Below, one piece after another: positions 19,201 through 28,929 of a stretch of 64,000 nucleotides of DNA; the first letter of the stretch is position 1, and the number at the start of each line of letters is the position of its first letter. This DNA is from Haloplasmatales bacterium 4B. Lineage in GTDB: Bacteria; Bacillota_I; Bacilli_A; Haloplasmatales; Haloplasmataceae. A program made the translations under genes and the position numbers. The notes below the pieces were generated by a model that was given only the letters and a program-made list of their open reading frames with translations, was not told the origin of the DNA and did not search any database. The stretch covers positions 1 through 64,000 of the forward strand of contig NSKI01000011.1 of assembly GCA_003586005.1 (NCBI GenBank), read 5' to 3'.

Positions 19201-21152
19201 TCACTAAACGAATTTACTATTTCGGTTATTTCATTATTGTGTAAAATTAGGTCCGATAAACTATCATTATCTTTAAAATCAATGATTTTTGTTAAATTAT
19301 TATTCGCTAAATTTAACACTTTAATTGATGGTAAAGTGGTTTGTGTCAAAGCTGGTAAAGTCGTAATAAAATTATTAGATAAATCTACATTTTCTATAGT
19401 AGATAATTTAAATAGTTCATTAATTGATATAATATTATTATTTGCTAAAGACAAATTTTTTAGTTTTGGGAAATTAGCAACACTTAAAAATGCGACATTA
19501 TCAATTAGATTACCACTTAAATCTAATGTGTTAATTTTAGTAGGATTGATAATTTCTTCCTCAATATTAGAAATTAAATTGTTAGTTGCTGAAAAATTCG
19601 TAAGATTAGGTAAATTATTAATCCACAAAATATCAGTTAACTGATTATCATTAACTTCAACTTTTGTCACATTTAAAAGATTAAATGAATTGATATCTAT
19701 ACTGTTAATGCCGCAATCATTTAAATTTACTTCAGTAAACTGATTTAATCCTTTAAAAGAATTGATAATATCAGTATTTGTTGTTAAAAAATCAAAACTC
19801 AATACATTTATATCTTCATTAAGATTAAATAATATTTGGGGTGTATCTATAAATGAATTTTCAATCCTACTAATTATATTTTTCTTTTCATCTTCATCAA
19901 TATTTTTATACCATGAAACCTGTGTTAAATTATCCATTTCAATAAATGAATCAATTATTTCTGTTATCTCATTTTCAGCTAAATTAAGATTAACTAAACT
20001 ATCATGTTTTTGAAAATTAGTAATTTTCGTTAATTTATTGTTTGATAGATCTAAAGTTTTTATTGTAGGAAGTGTGTCATTATTTATTACGGGTAGCTCA
20101 GCGATTAAATTATCTTTTAAAATTAAAGTCTCAAATACATTATCATGCAATGAGGTGTTATTAATTAAAGGTGAAATATTAGAAATTAAATTATTAGATA
20201 AATCTAATATTTTTAGGTTACCTAAATCTAAATCAGAGGTAATAGTTGCTAGTGAATCTATTCCATTATCCTTTGCGAAAAATGTTTCTAAACCTGATAT
20301 ATTTTCAATAAAAGTAAAGTCAGCAACAGTTGACATGCAACTAGCCTCAGCATTCATATTTGTTAAATTATTGTTACTTATATCTAAAATCTTTAGTTTT
20401 TCTAAAGTTCCTAATGCTTCAGTTTTACAAATATTATTAGTTGCTGCAAACAAGTTTTCTAACGCGTCAAAACCATCAATTTCATTTACATTATTAAAAC
20501 TTATTTTGTTGTTTTCAACACTAAGTGTTTTTAATTTCGGCAAATTACTAAGCGCGTCAATAGTCTCCACTTCATTTTTATTAATATTTATTGTTTCTAA
20601 GTTCTCTAAATCAGCTAATTCTTCAACTTCAATTAAACCATTATTTACTAAATTAATTTCACTCAAACGTTTAAAATTTTCAATACCATCTAAACGTTGT
20701 AATGTATTAGTATTATTTATTGTAAGGCTCTTTAGCTTAGTCATATTTTTTAATGGTTCTAGTTTAAAAATTTTTGTATTGTCGATTGTCAATGTTTCAA
20801 CACGTTCTAGGTTTATTAATGGTGAAATATCTTTAATTGATTTACCTGTTAATTCTAACTTATTAATATATGGGAAACATTGAATTCCATTAAGATCGAT
20901 TTCATATAATGGATCATCTTCATTAATAATTAAAGACTTTACTTCCACAATAGAATCACCAAATTTATTGCTTTCAATTTTATAACCATTTTCAACTAAT
21001 ATTTTATAAAAATCATCACTAACAGTGTTAATAAATTGATTATAAGTTTGACAATAATCAGGTAAAAAAACCTTATTCCTACTATTGTCAAGACAAGATG
21101 TAAGGATAAAAGCATATAACAATAAAATTGGGATCAATATTTTTCTACGCAT
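16203..21152 (-). CDS. giant leucine-rich-repeat surface lipoprotein
   Basis: A 1649-residue lipoprotein: signal peptide with lipobox ILTSC (Cys 20), then internalin-like leucine-rich repeats from about residue 75 to 1540 with the pattern L-x2-L-x-L-x2-N-x-I, and a ~100-residue acidic helical tail. It would project from the outer face of the membrane as a long solenoid for protein-protein contact. Residues ~429-515 and ~673-759 are almost identical, within a 244-residue duplicated block. It is the last gene of the 17-kb operon; the ATG follows GGGAGG and starts 1 base after the preceding ABC gene's stop. That coupling suggests it works with the four ABC proteins, perhaps as their substrate-capturing or adhesive component. 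No catalytic motif was seen. Confidence 0.88.
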   Translation of the reverse strand: MRRKILIPILLLYAFILTSCLDNSRNKVFLPDYCQTYNQFINTVSDDFYKILVENGYKIESNKFGDSIVEVKSLIINEDDPLYEIDLNGIQCFPYINKLELTGKSIKDISPLINLERVETLTIDNTKIFKLEPLKNMTKLKSLTINNTNTLQRLDGIENFKRLSEINLVNNGLIEVEELADLENLETININKNEVETIDALSNLPKLKTLSVENNKISFNNVNEIDGFDALENLFAATNNICKTEALGTLEKLKILDISNNNLTNMNAEASCMSTVADFTFIENISGLETFFAKDNGIDSLATITSDLDLGNLKILDLSNNLISNISPLINNTSLHDNVFETLILKDNLIAELPVINNDTLPTIKTLDLSNNKLTKITNFQKHDSLVNLNLAENEITEIIDSFIEMDNLTQVSWYKNIDEDEKKNIISRIENSFIDTPQILFNLNEDINVLSFDFLTTNTDIINSFKGLNQFTEVNLNDCGINSIDINSFNLLNVTKVEVNDNQLTDILWINNLPNLTNFSATNNLISNIEEEIINPTKINTLDLSGNLIDNVAFLSVANFPKLKNLSLANNNIISINELFKLSTIENVDLSNNFITTLPALTQTTLPSIKVLNLANNNLTKIIDFKDNDSLSDLILHNNEITEIVNSFSEMDNLSRITWFDYENEKYNDINRIENSFINTPKLLFYLNEDINVLSFDFLTINTDIINSFKGLNQFTEVNLNDYGINSIDINSFNLLNVTKVEVNNNQLTDILWINNLPKLGSFSADNNLINISITDINSNLIKNLSLVGNQINNVEFLSKMPKIEILDLGFNNVVLDNFNLLSNFVNLKEIYLNDNNISSVNGINNLDNLEILNLESNNITFINGITNLQNLTNLYLTTTSINYINGLSSLGSADLDLYSITANAVDITADSLKDNNFQTVNLSYKIINNFDFLENLTYIKELDLSYTDITNLTYVSGLNRLEILYINKNYDNNKIQDIASLENLTSLKILSLNNNNISDIKPLINLVNLEELNLINNNIISIKLNELSNNSVFDNMSSLTYLNLAENEFTELVGLNNMESLKVLDIPGTVVKFTDTLSGNNELISITNYYYGVYNIDKMSVIVENSFNSKLFTQISFLNGYSNDLNGSFKYLESLNLSNTGFTNIDFISEMNDLIILNFGNNTTITTIDNLSCSNLSNLESISLSDNVTDITNSFNACVSLYNVNLGSNINNIDSSFKSSKLVNLYFPYNYSKSITINDSFTYVETLDVSNTSIDNYHFIDDLTSLKVLNMNNIITSDRKFANFPVDISKLTNLERISISGSVYDNLEIEAISSLFNNSKLNYINFGYITISSISNSFKNNTDLSEINLSDTFISSISGSFINNSIVSMMINGNGGNMQITDSFDDNSNLNWVEFDNYDKLYITNSFNDTPLYNLHFSVNDGVMELSGFNNTQLSELESYENIESISGFENVEFQTIHLASNKLTDFSFMDNIDKNNLQTLYLENLTLDSADIFSMFNNCSQLRYLYISNSLTNLNSIELNIINKLSYISMVHNNLDKEEVISKLAQKTTSNLLQINIPVITENDFYQHFENDSDLVNRQLIRQELIDLEEQSYRNQLIYDNPDLTISEIDSLVEAHMLEYVEEVNGLVEAEVNSIIDNAMSKFIIY
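18877..19137 (-). repeat. intragenic duplication, copy A
   Basis: About 260 bases inside the LRR gene nearly identical to 19609-19869, offset exactly 732 bases (244 codons), so the frame is kept. The flanking parts of the 244-codon unit are recognisably homologous but much more diverged. Confidence 0.85.
19609..19869 (-). repeat. intragenic duplication, copy B
   Basis: Partner of 18877-19137. Matching runs include the codons for INVLSFDFLT and INSFKGLNQFTEVNLND in both copies. Confidence 0.85.
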
Positions 21153-21153
21153 C

Positions 21154-23682
21154 TTACACTACCTCCCTTAATATATCAATTGGATTAGTGTTAACAACTT
21201 TAGCGATACTTCTGCTACTTATGTACATAATCAATGATACAACAACAATTATTTGAACTAATAAATTCACATAAGATACATTTATAATCGAATTACTATC
21301 GCTAATTAATAAATGAATATTTGAAAAAGTGAGAACAGGAGAATTTAAAGAAGTTAAATCAATAAAGAAATTGTTAATGGCATTATAGATAAATAATAAG
21401 ACCACAAAAGTAAGAATTGAAGCGGTAGTAAAGATATAAATTACTTCGTATTGGAATAAACGCTTAATATCTTTAATAGTTGAGCCTACCGATCTAAATA
21501 CTCCTATTTCATTAATTCTAGCTTTAAAAATCACTTTAATTAACATTGAATAAAATATAACTGAGGCAATCATTAAAATATTAAAAAAGATAGAAAACAA
21601 AGTATTAATCATATTTAAATATGATGAAGCAACATTATCAGTACCACAGGCGTTATAATTATTGACATAAAAAATACTTTTAAATAAGTCGCTTTTCGCA
21701 ATTATTGCATCGTCAAATGCTTTTGGACTACAAACTTCATTACTTTGAGCGCTATCATGGCTAATAAGTGAAACATTTTTAAACTCATAGCTACTACGAC
21801 TAAGAACATCAAATATTGAATCCTCATTATCATTTGCCCTATTAGTATAATTAATAGTATACATACTGTTTAAATAATTAATATTCTGTTTATTTTCTGT
21901 AAACAAATTATTATAATTTTCATTAGTCATATAAATAATTGATTCATTTTGGTTATCGATTATTCCTGTAATTGTAAATTTAACAGAATTTGTTTTATCT
22001 AAATAAAAAGCAACATCTAGATCAGCTTGTAATACCAGGTCATAAACGCTTTTAATATAGTCTTCATCCCTAATATCACTTAAATAATATATCGCACCAG
22101 ACCTTTTTAGCAATTCAAAATATTCTGGATTATTTATTTGTTTTTTAAAATTATCTATATATTCTAAATAATCATCATAACTAGCAAACACATTATTATT
22201 ATCTTCGAAATGTAATTTGCATTTTTCCAGAAAATTGGGTTCTAGTGATTCTTTATCCATACAATAGTTAGGCACTTTCATATCAACAAAACGAATATCG
22301 TGACCGTTAATAGTGCTATTATTTAATAAATCCTCTACATCAATTAATTTATCACCTTTAGATACATTGTATTGCGGTACAGTTAACTCTTTGCCAATAT
22401 ATTGGTCTATATCATCGTAAGCATCTAAATTATAATATTCTTTAATAAATTTCGATGTTGTCATTAATGTTCTTGGTCGCATAGGTTTAATTGATTTGTT
22501 TATAAAAAGTTTATCATGATCATATTTATTTAAATTTGTTGTTAATAGTCGCAAATTGTACTCTTCAAGTAAATCAGGACTATTTTGTAAATTTTCAAGA
22601 GAATAGACTATGTTATTGTAATCAACGACATCTTTTGAAATTCCCGAAACTATTTCATTTTGATCTTTTAAAGAAATTTTATCAATCATTCGCTGATTTA
22701 TTGAATTAAATTCTAAGGCACTTATACTTTCCTTATTACTTATAACACTTATTGAGTTAGAATCTATCTTATTTAATGTTTCATAATAAGAATAGTAAGA
22801 ATCTCGAACACCTCGGTCAAGCCCATTAAAAAGAACTGAAAAACTAAATGCAAGGGCAAGAGATAAAGCGATAAAGAAATTTCTAAAGAAACTTGTCCGT
22901 AGTTTATTAAAAGTCATTATAAACTTATCACGTTTTTTTAAGCTAACAGCTTTTATTTTTCTAAAAACATTTTGATAAGTTTGTTCAATCTGTTCTTTAA
23001 TCAAATCCTGCTTGAAATTTCCGTTTTCAATTTCAATTATGCGATTAGCATACTTGTTAGCTATGGATCTGTCATGGGTAACCATCACAACTAAACGATC
23101 TTCTGATTCACCTTTTAGTAATTTTATTACTTCATCCGCGGTACGCCAATCCAGAGCGCCGGTTGGTTCATCAGCTAAAATAATATCTGGGTCTTTAACA
23201 AGGGCCCTAGCGATAGCTACACGCTGTCTTTGTCCACCTGATAATTGTTGAGGCAATTTATTAATATGGTCTAATAGCCCAACTTTTTCAACAACACTCT
23301 TGATTTTAGCATCCTTCATGCTTTTCGGAACATTTTGAAATTGTAAAGCCACTTCGACGTTTTGATAAACAGTTAAATATTCAATAAGAAAATAGTTTTG
23401 AAAAATAAATCCGATTTTTTTATTTCTTAGAGCATCCCAATGGCCTTCATTTAATCGTGAAACATTATTTCCTTCGCAATAATAATCGCCTTTTGTTGGT
23501 TGGTCAAGTCCACCTAAGATATTAATTAATGTCGATTTCCCCGATCCAGACCGTCCTACAACCGCTACAAACTCGCCTCTTTTAAATGAAGTGGATATAT
23601 TATTCAAAGCAGTTACTGACCGTTTTCCTATGTATACTTTTGTTAATTCAACAAGTCTTAATATGACGTCGCCTCTAGACAT
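21154..23682 (-). CDS. ABC ATPase fused to FtsX/MacB-type permease (842 aa)
   Basis: Residues 1-225 are a LolD/MacB-type ATPase: Walker [10 protein letters not shown], signature [15 protein letters not shown], Walker [13 protein letters not shown] and switch VTHD. A helix near 265-285 is followed by a ~400-residue predicted extracytoplasmic domain, then three C-terminal helices with the FtsX-like [13 protein letters not shown] loop. This NBD-TM-ectodomain-3TM order is that of MacB, which couples ATP hydrolysis to movements outside the membrane rather than moving solute through the bilayer. It is the seventh gene of the operon, next to the LRR lipoprotein. The ATG follows GGAGGGG. Cysteines in the ectodomain may form disulphides. 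Confidence 0.88.
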   Translation of the reverse strand: MSRGDVILRLVELTKVYIGKRSVTALNNISTSFKRGEFVAVVGRSGSGKSTLINILGGLDQPTKGDYYCEGNNVSRLNEGHWDALRNKKIGFIFQNYFLIEYLTVYQNVEVALQFQNVPKSMKDAKIKSVVEKVGLLDHINKLPQQLSGGQRQRVAIARALVKDPDIILADEPTGALDWRTADEVIKLLKGESEDRLVVMVTHDRSIANKYANRIIEIENGNFKQDLIKEQIEQTYQNVFRKIKAVSLKKRDKFIMTFNKLRTSFFRNFFIALSLALAFSFSVLFNGLDRGVRDSYYSYYETLNKIDSNSISVISNKESISALEFNSINQRMIDKISLKDQNEIVSGISKDVVDYNNIVYSLENLQNSPDLLEEYNLRLLTTNLNKYDHDKLFINKSIKPMRPRTLMTTSKFIKEYYNLDAYDDIDQYIGKELTVPQYNVSKGDKLIDVEDLLNNSTINGHDIRFVDMKVPNYCMDKESLEPNFLEKCKLHFEDNNNVFASYDDYLEYIDNFKKQINNPEYFELLKRSGAIYYLSDIRDEDYIKSVYDLVLQADLDVAFYLDKTNSVKFTITGIIDNQNESIIYMTNENYNNLFTENKQNINYLNSMYTINYTNRANDNEDSIFDVLSRSSYEFKNVSLISHDSAQSNEVCSPKAFDDAIIAKSDLFKSIFYVNNYNACGTDNVASSYLNMINTLFSIFFNILMIASVIFYSMLIKVIFKARINEIGVFRSVGSTIKDIKRLFQYEVIYIFTTASILTFVVLLFIYNAINNFFIDLTSLNSPVLTFSNIHLLISDSNSIINVSYVNLLVQIIVVVSLIMYISSRSIAKVVNTNPIDILREVV

Positions 23683-23694
23683 TATATCCCCTCC

Positions 23695-25794
23695 TTACCA
23701 TGTTAATGTTTCAATAGCTTTTTTTCTAGAAATTCGATATGCAGGTATATAAACACTCAATAAATACAAGATAATTGTTGCTAAAATAACATAGAAAAAT
23801 ATATCGACTTCATAAGATATTGTACTAATTCTTCCAAATTCCTTAATCAGATTTGAATTAAAGGATATTATTCGCGTGTAAAGGCTTGTCAACCCTAATA
23901 CTAATAGTGCATATACTGCCATTAAAATTATGACTAGAATTGTAAGTACTTTTAATGTTTCCCTAACAAATATTCTTCTTATACTAACTCTACTTACACC
24001 AATACTTGTGTAGACACCAATATCTTTAGTACGCGAAGAAATATTAAATAGGACAATATTCATAACAACTGTACCAAAAATAACAAAAATGGCGATAATT
24101 ATAAAAAGTATAAGGTAGTAAGCAAAATTTTCTAACAACACTCCTTGTTCAAATTCATTTAGTTTAGAATTAGTAATTTGAATATTGTATTTATCTTCTA
24201 ATAGCTTTAGATCATTAGTTCCATTTTTAAAATCTTTATAATAAAAATAAGCATCACTTTTATATAAATTATCAATAGATGTATACTTTAAATCTGTCTG
24301 TAAATAATTAAGATAATTTGTAAAGCCATCCGGGCTTATAAAAATTGTGCCGGAATAATTTATTCCATTATAATTTGAATCAAGGATTCCTACTATTTTT
24401 GTTTCAAAACAATTATCAAGGTCATCAGTATCACCACAAACATAAATTGATTGGTTTAAAAATGATTCCATAGGATATTCTTTAATAATAGCTTGCAACT
24501 CTTTTTTATAGTTTTTATATTCATCTTTCTCAAAGCTAATATTTAAATAATGACTATAAATGAGCTCTGTTGTTACATAAACACCATTTGCAGTTGTGTT
24601 AGAATCACTGTTTTCATATAATAGTTGATCGCTTAAATAGAAATTATTTGGATTTACTGGCATAGTTTTTAATTCAATGTTATGAACATTATTAACTGAT
24701 TCTATAAATCCAGATTCATATGTATTGTTCTTGTATTCTAAATATGATTTTTCAACTAAATACTTATTTTCTAATCCAACTTCACTTATATCTGGATTCA
24801 ATTTCAACTGGTCTAAACTAAAATCATCATAATCTGTGATAAAATATCTTTGATAATCATTATTTCGTTCAAACATTAATTTATTATGGATAACAGCATT
24901 ATTTAAAATCAAATTGATAATAAATAAGATTGCTAATCCAATGACAAATGATGTTATAATTTTCAGATTCGCAGCTTTATTTTGTTTAAAGTTAGCATTT
25001 GCTAAAAATCTTACAAATCTACGATTAACTTTTTTATATCCACTAGCATATTTCCTATTTATGGTTAGTTTTTGCATTTGTTTAGTTTCAGCGTCTGGTT
25101 CGCTTTTACCCATATTTTCATTATATTCATCAGATATTATCCGTCCATCTTTAATGCGAATAATTCTATCTGCGTATTCAGATGCCAATTTTTCATCATG
25201 AGTAACTAGTAATACAATCCGTTTTTCTTTAGCATAATCTCTTATCATATTCATGATAGATGTTGCTGATGCACTATCTAGTGCTCCAGTTGGTTCATCA
25301 CACAAGAGGATATGTGGACTTGATAAAATACTCCGAGAAATTGCTACTCTTTGTTTTTCTCCTCCAGATAATTTACTAGAGTTTGTATTTATATGTTTCT
25401 CTAAACCAACTTCAGTTAAGATTCTTTTTGATTTTGACTCATAAACCCGTTTTCTCTCTCCAGAAAACATTAACGGTAACATAACATTTTCTTTAGCTGT
25501 TAAGTGTTCAACTAAATTATAACGTTGAAAAACAAAACCAATATTTTTGTTGCGAAATTTTCTCCATGCTGAATCATCAAATTTTTTAGTTGAAACACTA
25601 TCGATGATTATTTCACCTTCAGTATAATTGTCAATTCCACTTAACATATTTAATAGTGTTGATTTTCCACTACCACTCTCACCTAAGACTGCGATAAATT
25701 CACCATCATAAAAGGTTAAATTAATGTCATTCAAAGCAATAAAATCTTGTTCTTTTGTATAGAATACTTTTTTAAGTCCTTTTATTTCAATCAT
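23695..25794 (-). CDS. ABC ATPase fused to FtsX/MacB-type permease (699 aa)
   Basis: N-terminal ATPase (1-225) with Walker A GESGSGKST, signature LSGGEKQRVAISRSI and Walker [13 protein letters not shown]; a linker to ~265; one helix near 280-300; a ~250-residue predicted ectodomain; and C-terminal helices near 560-690 carrying the FtsX loop KDIGVYTSIGVS. All nucleotide-site motifs look intact. It is a paralogue, not a copy, of the three other fusions in this operon: the ATPases align easily while the ectodomains differ in length and sequence. The start lies 2 bases after the preceding stop. Fused half-transporters of this sort dimerise, so it may pair with itself or with one of its neighbours. 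Confidence 0.88.
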   Translation of the reverse strand: MIEIKGLKKVFYTKEQDFIALNDINLTFYDGEFIAVLGESGSGKSTLLNMLSGIDNYTEGEIIIDSVSTKKFDDSAWRKFRNKNIGFVFQRYNLVEHLTAKENVMLPLMFSGERKRVYESKSKRILTEVGLEKHINTNSSKLSGGEKQRVAISRSILSSPHILLCDEPTGALDSASATSIMNMIRDYAKEKRIVLLVTHDEKLASEYADRIIRIKDGRIISDEYNENMGKSEPDAETKQMQKLTINRKYASGYKKVNRRFVRFLANANFKQNKAANLKIITSFVIGLAILFIINLILNNAVIHNKLMFERNNDYQRYFITDYDDFSLDQLKLNPDISEVGLENKYLVEKSYLEYKNNTYESGFIESVNNVHNIELKTMPVNPNNFYLSDQLLYENSDSNTTANGVYVTTELIYSHYLNISFEKDEYKNYKKELQAIIKEYPMESFLNQSIYVCGDTDDLDNCFETKIVGILDSNYNGINYSGTIFISPDGFTNYLNYLQTDLKYTSIDNLYKSDAYFYYKDFKNGTNDLKLLEDKYNIQITNSKLNEFEQGVLLENFAYYLILFIIIAIFVIFGTVVMNIVLFNISSRTKDIGVYTSIGVSRVSIRRIFVRETLKVLTILVIILMAVYALLVLGLTSLYTRIISFNSNLIKEFGRISTISYEVDIFFYVILATIILYLLSVYIPAYRISRKKAIETLTW

Positions 25795-25796
25795 TA

Positions 25797-28700
25797 TTAT
25801 TCACCGTCCAAATCTGCAACTGAATTCAGCATTTTCATATCCGCCATATTATGATTAATATTATCATCAATTAATTGTTTCTTAAATATAATCTGCATTA
25901 AAATTACTACCGATATAAAAGAGAATATATTAAAATTAAACAATTCTGATAATTGAATATTAAGAAATAATTGGTTTGACGATTGATACAAATATATAAC
26001 GAATGGGTTATCTCGGTAAAAATAACCTATAGCTTCACCAATTAACAATATAACTACAACAATACCGTAGGATACTATTAGTAAGATTCGACCTTCAATT
26101 TTCATAATCCTCTTTAAGTCTTCAAATTTAGCACCAAGAATTCTCAAACTACCATATTCATTACGACGATTAACCAAGAATAACTGATAAATATTTCTAA
26201 ACAATCTCGAGACTATAAAAGCGAATGTATACATCAAGACAACTACTAATGTGCCTGAAGCCAGGGCAGACATACTTTTAATGATAATCTCTGGATTAAG
26301 ATAATAAAGTCCTACTTTTTCAGTTATTGTTTTTATAGAATCATCAGAAACATCTAGACTTAACCCTGTCATTCCTGAAATATTATTATCAAATATTTCA
26401 AGTCCCATTTTAATCATTATAAATAAGTTTTGATAACTGTTTTCTGTTAAATCATTATCATATTCTAACTTTAAAACACTTTCTGGGTTAGATTTAAGAC
26501 TATAATTTGAATTGTTGAATTTATCCCAATATTCATCCAAAAAAACTGTTTTAATTGTCATTTCATTAGCTAATGAATTAGGTTTTTTTAAACCATTTTT
26601 AATATCAGCTAAATAAGCCAAATTTTCTTGTTTTTGAATATTTTGATAAACATCGTAAACATTGTTTACAATAAATTCATCATAAGAATCTAAGTTACAA
26701 TCACCGCAAATATCATTTTGTTGAGAAGGTTCCATCAATTGTAAATAGTTAAATAGGAAATTATTTAACAAGCCGGCATAATTCAAATTGTAACCTTCTA
26801 TTTGACCATTTAAATTACTTATATCATCACTTAAATCAAACATCGCATGTTCAAGTGGTAATGTTAATTCTTTAATTCGTTCATACAACAAATTATAATT
26901 AATTTTCAAATAATTGGTTTGAATTTCAGTAATTACTTCATCTAGATTTTTTTCTTCATAAATATCTTTGTTAATCTCCATATATAAAGGAACTAGATGA
27001 GATTCTTCATACAAATTATCAATAATTTGAATATTAACTAAATCATTTGCTTTATTAGAAAAGAAGATATTAATATTATTTTTAGTAGTAAAATATGATT
27101 CAATTTTTTCTGAAGCATTGTAAAGCCCAACTATTTTAAAGCGATTAGTCTCAAACTCCTCAACAATACCACTTTCATTTATTGTAATTTTAGGAGTACT
27201 TATTTCAATCCATTTTTCTTCTTCAGATAAATTTTTAAATTGCTGATAAACCTTGTTGATATTTGAGGTATTTGTCCCTTTTAAAATCTTGGAATTTATA
27301 ATTGTTTCTACAGAAACAAGTACTTCATTTTCTTTATTTGGCAATCTACTATCACCAATAAGAAATTCTTCTAAATAGTCCGAATTGTTATCAGCATATA
27401 GATAGGAAAGTCCAAAGTTTACTTCTTTATTTAATAATTGACTTATATGTAAGTCATTAGTAATATTAATCACTTGGTAATTTACCTTTAAATTATCAAA
27501 TATGATTTCTTCATTTTTTTCTCCAACTACAATGTTTTGTGGATCATAATACATTGAGTAATGACTATCATACTTATTTTCATTTAAGTATTCTTCAATT
27601 TTTTTATAAGCATTTAATGTTTGCTTAAAATTAAATGAATAATCATTTATTAATACTTTATTTTCCTTACTACTAAACTCATCAAGATTTGTTTCTTCAA
27701 TAAATTGTTCTTTATAATCACTAACATTTCCTTCTAATAACAACCCTGTTTCATGTATAGAATTAAATTGAATTAGTTTATTTTCTTTATATATACTGTT
27801 ATTTATATTAACAGTGTTATCATTTTTCATAAATATACCTGATGTAAGGTTTATTCCAATTAAAGTTAACAACAGAAAACTAGTGAGGAAAAATGATAAA
27901 AACAGATACGTTTTCCGGTGAGTTATAACTGAGGTTCTCGCAAAACGTTTCCCTTCTGCCATTGTCTCTGTAATCCCACTATATGAATCAAAACGTTCTT
28001 CTGTTTCAAATTGTTTTCTACGTTCCTTAATTACTTTATCTTTTTCTTGAGAATCTATATGAAATGTTTCTTCAGAACGTTCTTTATATTGAGTTAAATC
28101 CAAACCTAAATCTTTTAAAATTTGCGATTTATCAACCTTTTCTTCTAGGTTATTTATATCTGTCATTTCCCATAATTTATCATCATCACCGTAGAGACCT
28201 TCATCAACAATTTGGTCAAGTTCATCTACCTGAATATTTGATTTATCACCCTTAACTAATTCATCTCTAACAACATAGCCACTCTTTAATTCAATCAATC
28301 TTGTACCGTAGTTTTTAACAATTGATTTATTGTGGGTTGCGATTATCAGTAACTTATTTTTACAAACACTTGCAAGTAAATCTAAAATTTCTTTACTTGT
28401 CATACTATCTAAAGCGGCAGTTGGTTCATCACATATAATACACTCAGGGTCTTTGACAATCGCTCTAGCGATTGCTACTCTTTGTTTTTCTCCTCCAGAC
28501 AATTGCCAAGGCTTTTTATAAGCATGTCTTCTTAAGCCGACAAGAGTCAGAGCCTTCATCGCATTTAACCTTTTCTTTTTCTCGTTAGTTACACCTAATA
28601 CATTTAGTGACAATTCTACATTTTCAAGTACAGTAAGGTTATTAAATAAAACTTGATGTTGAAAAATAAATCCAATTTTTTTACTCCGCAATTCATCAAT

Positions 28701-28928
28701 TTTAGCTTGAGGTATTGTTTTAAATTCATTATTATCAAAGAAGTAACTACCAGAATAAGTATTATCAAAACCACCAAGCACGTTTAAAAAAGTAGACTTT
28801 CCCGATCCACTCCGCCCCAAAATTACTATTACTTCACCTTTTTCAAACTGAAAGTTTAAGTTACTTAGGGCAACAACATTATAATTAATTGTTTCATATA
28901 CTTTTGTCAAATTCTTTATATTTATCAT
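25797..28928 (-). CDS. ABC ATPase fused to FtsX/MacB-type permease (1043 aa)
   Basis: The largest of the four fusions. The ATPase (1-220) has Walker [10 protein letters not shown], signature [15 protein letters not shown] and Walker B CIICDEPTAALD. A charged ~120-residue linker follows, then a helix near 340-365, a ~520-residue predicted ectodomain, C-terminal helices near 895-1025 with an FtsX-like NEYGSLRILGAK loop, and a charged tail. The long linker and ectodomain are unusual for MacB-like proteins and could hold partners on both sides of the membrane. The ATG (after GAGGGAA) starts 1 base after the previous stop. Confidence 0.87.
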   Translation of the reverse strand: MINIKNLTKVYETINYNVVALSNLNFQFEKGEVIVILGRSGSGKSTFLNVLGGFDNTYSGSYFFDNNEFKTIPQAKIDELRSKKIGFIFQHQVLFNNLTVLENVELSLNVLGVTNEKKKRLNAMKALTLVGLRRHAYKKPWQLSGGEKQRVAIARAIVKDPECIICDEPTAALDSMTSKEILDLLASVCKNKLLIIATHNKSIVKNYGTRLIELKSGYVVRDELVKGDKSNIQVDELDQIVDEGLYGDDDKLWEMTDINNLEEKVDKSQILKDLGLDLTQYKERSEETFHIDSQEKDKVIKERRKQFETEERFDSYSGITETMAEGKRFARTSVITHRKTYLFLSFFLTSFLLLTLIGINLTSGIFMKNDNTVNINNSIYKENKLIQFNSIHETGLLLEGNVSDYKEQFIEETNLDEFSSKENKVLINDYSFNFKQTLNAYKKIEEYLNENKYDSHYSMYYDPQNIVVGEKNEEIIFDNLKVNYQVINITNDLHISQLLNKEVNFGLSYLYADNNSDYLEEFLIGDSRLPNKENEVLVSVETIINSKILKGTNTSNINKVYQQFKNLSEEEKWIEISTPKITINESGIVEEFETNRFKIVGLYNASEKIESYFTTKNNINIFFSNKANDLVNIQIIDNLYEESHLVPLYMEINKDIYEEKNLDEVITEIQTNYLKINYNLLYERIKELTLPLEHAMFDLSDDISNLNGQIEGYNLNYAGLLNNFLFNYLQLMEPSQQNDICGDCNLDSYDEFIVNNVYDVYQNIQKQENLAYLADIKNGLKKPNSLANEMTIKTVFLDEYWDKFNNSNYSLKSNPESVLKLEYDNDLTENSYQNLFIMIKMGLEIFDNNISGMTGLSLDVSDDSIKTITEKVGLYYLNPEIIIKSMSALASGTLVVVLMYTFAFIVSRLFRNIYQLFLVNRRNEYGSLRILGAKFEDLKRIMKIEGRILLIVSYGIVVVILLIGEAIGYFYRDNPFVIYLYQSSNQLFLNIQLSELFNFNIFSFISVVILMQIIFKKQLIDDNINHNMADMKMLNSVADLDGE

Positions 28929-28929
28929 A

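Noticed and set aside
20038-20883. Open frames opposite the LRR gene
   Set aside because: They follow the repeat periodicity of the LRR gene on the opposite strand and lack starts with ribosome sites.
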